The notes beneath the pieces were generated by a model. It searched no databases. It worked only from the letters and a program-made list of their open reading frames with translations, and was not told the DNA's origin. A stretch of DNA of 64,000 nt from Alistipes sp. (GTDB taxonomy: Bacteria; Bacteroidota; Bacteroidia; Bacteroidales; Rikenellaceae), in assembly GCA_017631035.1 (NCBI GenBank), contig JAGBUB010000026.1, forward strand, positions 1 through 64,000, given 5' to 3'. Shown here piece by piece: positions 60,941 through 64,000 of this stretch (position 1 is the first letter of the stretch; each line of letters starts with the position of its first letter). The position numbers were made by a program, and so were the translations under genes.

Positions 60941-63900
60941 AATTTTCAGGTTTTATTCGATAGAAGATTGCATAGAGTGCCGGCAGCACAACCATAGTGA
61001 GCAGAGTAGCCACCAGCAGACCGCCCATAATGGTGGCTGCCATCGACGCAAAGAGCGAATCGAAGAGTAGCGGAATGAGTGCCAGAATGGTGGTAATCGA
61101 AGCGAGCGCCACGGGCACAAGGCGGGTCGATGCAGCATTTACGATGGCATCGCAAGGTTGCTCGCCTAAGAGATGGCGTTCACGAATTGATGCAAGCAAA
61201 ATGACGGCATTCTTGATATTCATACCTACAAGACCAAGCAGACCCAATAGGGAGAAGAAATCAAACTCGTTGTGAGTTACAAGCAGCCCCAGCACTACAC
61301 CAATGAAGATAAGCGGAGTCATCAGCAGAACAATTATCGGATCACGATAGTTATTAAACAGGATAAGCAAGGTGATAAAAATCAGCACCAGGGCCAATGG
61401 CAGATAGTGTCCCAAAGCACGATTTGACTCATCCTGCGACTCCTGTTCACCAAAGATCTTGAGCGTATAACCTTCGGGGATAATCATTTCGGACTCAACA
61501 CGACGCATTATCGACTGCAGCAATTGTCGGGCATTAACCCCTTGGGCGGGGTCGCACTGCGCCTTCATCACTCGCTCGCGGTTATATTGCTTTACCACTC
61601 CCGTGCGATACTCAAAGTCGAAGCGTGAACTTGCCTGCTCGATGGAGTACACCCGCCCACTCTGCGAAAAGATGGGCATCGACTGCAGGTTACCCAAATT
61701 ATAGTCGTCGATATCCTCATCCTTGAGAAGTATAGGCATAAACTCATCCCCACGTCGGTACTCGCCCAAGCGATAGCCCTCGGTAGCGAGGGTAATCCAC
61801 TGAGCCATACGACTACGGCTTACGCCTATGCGTTGTCCCTTAATCTGCGAATACACAGGCAGCCACGTGGCGATACGATTACCCCAACTATTGCGTACAT
61901 TCACTGCACCACTCTCCGCAAGCATAATACGTTCGACCTGCGAGGTGAGGCGCAACAGGGTATCAACATCATTACCAATAAATCCTATCTCGATGGTAGC
62001 ATCGGGCACGGGCGATAGCTTGAAGAGCGACGAGCGGAGCCACACATCGGGATACGTAGAGGCCACATACTCGTCGAAGCGCTGCTTGACACTCTCCGTC
62101 GAATGCGGAGAATCGACCTCTACCAATATATTTCCGAAGTTTGGACGCCCCGCCACACTTCCACTTGCGATATAATAACGCACGGGCGTAGCACCTGCCG
62201 TAGTAGATACCCTCACCACCTCGGTCTGATGGTTGAGCCACACGCTCATCGAGTCGAGGCATTGTTGTGTGACCTCTATATCGTAGCCCTCAGGAAGAAT
62301 CACATCGGCTCGGAAATAGGGTTTATCCAGCTTCGGGAAGAAGTTTTGTGGCATTATACTCATAACCCACACCGCCCCGACAAATAGCACAACGGAACAC
62401 CCCACAACCGCCCAACGGTAGTGCAACATTTTGGCAAGCAGACGCTCAAACCACACATAGCGACCAACACCTCGCTGAGCATCTTGTTCCTGCAACATAT
62501 CGACCCCCAACATAGGCACCTGGGTAAGAGCAAGCACCCAACTCAGCAGTAACGACAGAGTCACAACAACGAACAGGGGTTTTACTATCTCGGCCACCGA
62601 CGATGGAGCAAGATAGAGTGGCAGAAACGAGAAAACGGCTATAAGTGTAGCCGCCAACAAACCCCACTTGGGTGTGTCGGCACCACCGATAAGGGCTTCA
62701 CGTCGAGGCACACCACGCGCCATAGCACGCAGAGCGTTGTCGGTAACAACGATGGCATTATCGACCAGCATACCCATAGCGATAATAAATCCCGCAAGCG
62801 AAGTGCGATTAATTCCCTCGCCCAGCATATACATACACACCATAGTGCCGCCAATGGTAAAGATGAGCGACATACCTATAATTGAGCCACTACGCAGCCC
62901 CATCGATAGCATAACGACAAGCACTACGATGGCTACCGAACAGAGTAAATTGAGCATAAACGAGAGGTTAGCCTCGCGTGCAATCTTATCCTCGGGATAG
63001 AGCGATACAATCTCCATTCCTATGGGCATCTGACTCTTGAAATTTTGCAGTACACGCTCCACATCGGCTCCCAGACGTACCACATCGGCATCACCATCCG
63101 ACGATACACCTATGGCCACGGCACGACGGCCATCGACTTTAAGCAACACATCGGGCGGTGAAGTGTAATCCTCCTCAATGCGAGCCACATCGCTCAGGCG
63201 GAACTGACGACCATTGGGAGCGATGAGCAGTTGGTTGGCAATATCCTCAATCGAAGAGTATGCTCCAGGCTCAAGGATGCGCACACGCACCTCGGAGGTT
63301 GACATCTCGCCCGTGTCGACTATGTTGTTTTGCTGCGAAATCATCGAGGCTATCATCTCGGGGGTAATGGAGAAGTTGGCCATCGTAGATTTTGTTATAT
63401 ATACATTCACCACAGGCTGTTGCTCACCCTGCAGTGCTACCTTCTGCACGCCATCGATGGTTACCACCTCTGTTTTGATGCGTTGTGCCCACTCGCGTAT
63501 CTCATCCCACGCAAAGCCGTCGTCAGCTACCAAGGCGTAATACAACCCATAGACATCGCTAAAATCGTCGTTTACCCGAATAGGACCCGCCTGCGAGGGT
63601 AGTTGCGATGATATATTAACCACCTTACGGCGCATTTCGTCCCATAGTTGCGGTATCTCATCGGCACGTACCGAAGGCTCCAACTCGACCACGATACGTG
63701 AATGGCCATAGTAGGATTCCGAGGTAACCTTCTTTATGCGACGCATCGACTGCAACTCGCGAGAAATAGGTTCCGATATAAGTTGCTCCACCTCGAAGGG
63801 TGTAGCACCGGCATAGTCGCAAGTTACAACGGCACTCTTCAGCACGAAGGTCGAATCCTCCTTTTTGCCCATCTTTATGAACGACCACACGCCGCCGACA

Positions 63901-63965
63901 ACAAACAACGCAAGAATAAACCACACCACCGCACGGCGCGAGAGTGAATATTGAGTAAAATTCAT
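60933..63965 (-). CDS. RND-family efflux pump, inner-membrane subunit
   Basis: 1010 residues with the AcrB-like double-repeat layout: TM1 (AVVWFILALFVVGGVWSFI), periplasmic domain, TM2-6, second periplasmic domain, TM8-12. The TM4 relay motif reads GMLVDNAIVVTDN, one Asp instead of the Asp-Asp of AcrB. The TM10 Lys is present in MNIKNAVIL. The KMGKKEDS opening is common in Bacteroidetes pumps of the HAE1-like group. It is driven by proton motive force. The substrate cannot be predicted. It starts 4 nt after the adaptor gene and overlaps tolC. Confidence 0.93.
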   Translation of the reverse strand: MNFTQYSLSRRAVVWFILALFVVGGVWSFIKMGKKEDSTFVLKSAVVTCDYAGATPFEVEQLISEPISRELQSMRRIKKVTSESYYGHSRIVVELEPSVRADEIPQLWDEMRRKVVNISSQLPSQAGPIRVNDDFSDVYGLYYALVADDGFAWDEIREWAQRIKTEVVTIDGVQKVALQGEQQPVVNVYITKSTMANFSITPEMIASMISQQNNIVDTGEMSTSEVRVRILEPGAYSSIEDIANQLLIAPNGRQFRLSDVARIEEDYTSPPDVLLKVDGRRAVAIGVSSDGDADVVRLGADVERVLQNFKSQMPIGMEIVSLYPEDKIAREANLSFMLNLLCSVAIVVLVVMLSMGLRSGSIIGMSLIFTIGGTMVCMYMLGEGINRTSLAGFIIAMGMLVDNAIVVTDNALRAMARGVPRREALIGGADTPKWGLLAATLIAVFSFLPLYLAPSSVAEIVKPLFVVVTLSLLLSWVLALTQVPMLGVDMLQEQDAQRGVGRYVWFERLLAKMLHYRWAVVGCSVVLFVGAVWVMSIMPQNFFPKLDKPYFRADVILPEGYDIEVTQQCLDSMSVWLNHQTEVVRVSTTAGATPVRYYIASGSVAGRPNFGNILVEVDSPHSTESVKQRFDEYVASTYPDVWLRSSLFKLSPVPDATIEIGFIGNDVDTLLRLTSQVERIMLAESGAVNVRNSWGNRIATWLPVYSQIKGQRIGVSRSRMAQWITLATEGYRLGEYRRGDEFMPILLKDEDIDDYNLGNLQSMPIFSQSGRVYSIEQASSRFDFEYRTGVVKQYNRERVMKAQCDPAQGVNARQLLQSIMRRVESEMIIPEGYTLKIFGEQESQDESNRALGHYLPLALVLIFITLLILFNNYRDPIIVLLMTPLIFIGVVLGLLVTHNEFDFFSLLGLLGLVGMNIKNAVILLASIRERHLLGEQPCDAIVNAASTRLVPVALASITTILALIPLLFDSLFASMAATIMGGLLVATLLTMVVLPALYAIFYRIKPENYA

Positions 63966-63969
63966 ACGC

Positions 63970-64000
63970 TTAACGATTTAGAATTTTTACCTTCTCTCCC
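63970..64000 (-). CDS. RND efflux adaptor (membrane-fusion) protein, last residues
   Basis: Only the final nine codons are visible: GEKVKILNR and TAA. Ending on GEKVKI fits the last beta strand of HlyD/AcrA-type adaptors, and the gene stops 4 nt before the RND pump start. The call rests mainly on context. Confidence 0.6.
   Translation of the reverse strand, partial: GEKVKILNR

Overview
The window looks like chromosomal DNA of a Bacteroidales bacterium, plausibly an Alistipes/Rikenellaceae-type gut species; the genus cannot be fixed from sequence alone. The evidence is a SusC/SusD pair with satellite lipoproteins, BACON and leucine-rich-repeat surface proteins, LytTR/LytS signalling, lipoproteins with Cys-Gly/Ser-Asp-Asp tails, no regular Shine-Dalgarno sequences, and repeated promoters of the Bacteroidetes type (-33 TTTG/GTTG, 19-20 nt, -7 TAnnTTTG). 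Most of the window is ordinary core genome; no CRISPR array, insertion sequence or integrase was seen.

Layout. 1-2.5 kb: start of gltX, then ychF, then a well-formed promoter driving a long structured leader and an unrecognised helical protein. 2.6-7.9 kb: lysA, then a four-gene run (acidic protein, rsmI, an LpxL-like acyltransferase, a GT2 glycosyltransferase). 7.9-23.6 kb (minus): one large surface-protein locus. In transcription order it has SusC, SusD, a small SusD-associated lipoprotein, a large acidic lipoprotein, an LRR lipoprotein, a BACON+LRR lipoprotein, a subtilisin-like lipoprotein protease, a DUF1573 protein and a lipocalin-like lipoprotein. It has no glycoside hydrolase, so protein or peptide capture is a better guess than glycan use. 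23.9-27.8 kb: tRNA-Lys, a truncated GH2-like protein without its catalytic glutamate, an orphan HsdR-N nuclease-like domain, and a LytTR/LytS pair. 27.9-34.3 kb: a secreted glycerophosphodiesterase, plsY with an acyl-CoA synthetase, a YitT membrane protein and miaB. 34.4-38.5 kb: a TonB receptor with an FmdE-like protein, a nitroreductase, a Yip1-like protein and an overlooked 21-residue CPxCGG micro-ORF.

38.5-46.7 kb (minus): an exported TPR protein, gyrA, and a five-gene run (LexA/S24-like regulator, PhoR-like kinase without an adjacent regulator, lgt, an HU-SPOR membrane protein, gtrA). 46.7-54.4 kb: tRNA-Arg, ruvB, a secreted metallophosphatase, a two-Ig lipoprotein behind a G10 tract, divergent aroB and typA/bipA, and rpiB. 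54.4-64 kb: a beta-barrel/TPR pair, an OsmC-like protein, and a tripartite efflux operon (adaptor tail, RND pump, TolC).

The points most worth following up are: the protease-bearing SusCD locus, including a SusD whose expected lipobox Cys is encoded as Arg by what could be one base change; two diverged ~82-nt imperfect inverted repeats placed just after stop codons; a 17-nt motif repeated exactly in two other 3' regions; the CPxCGG micro-ORF; and promoters placed so close to start codons that the mRNAs may be leaderless.
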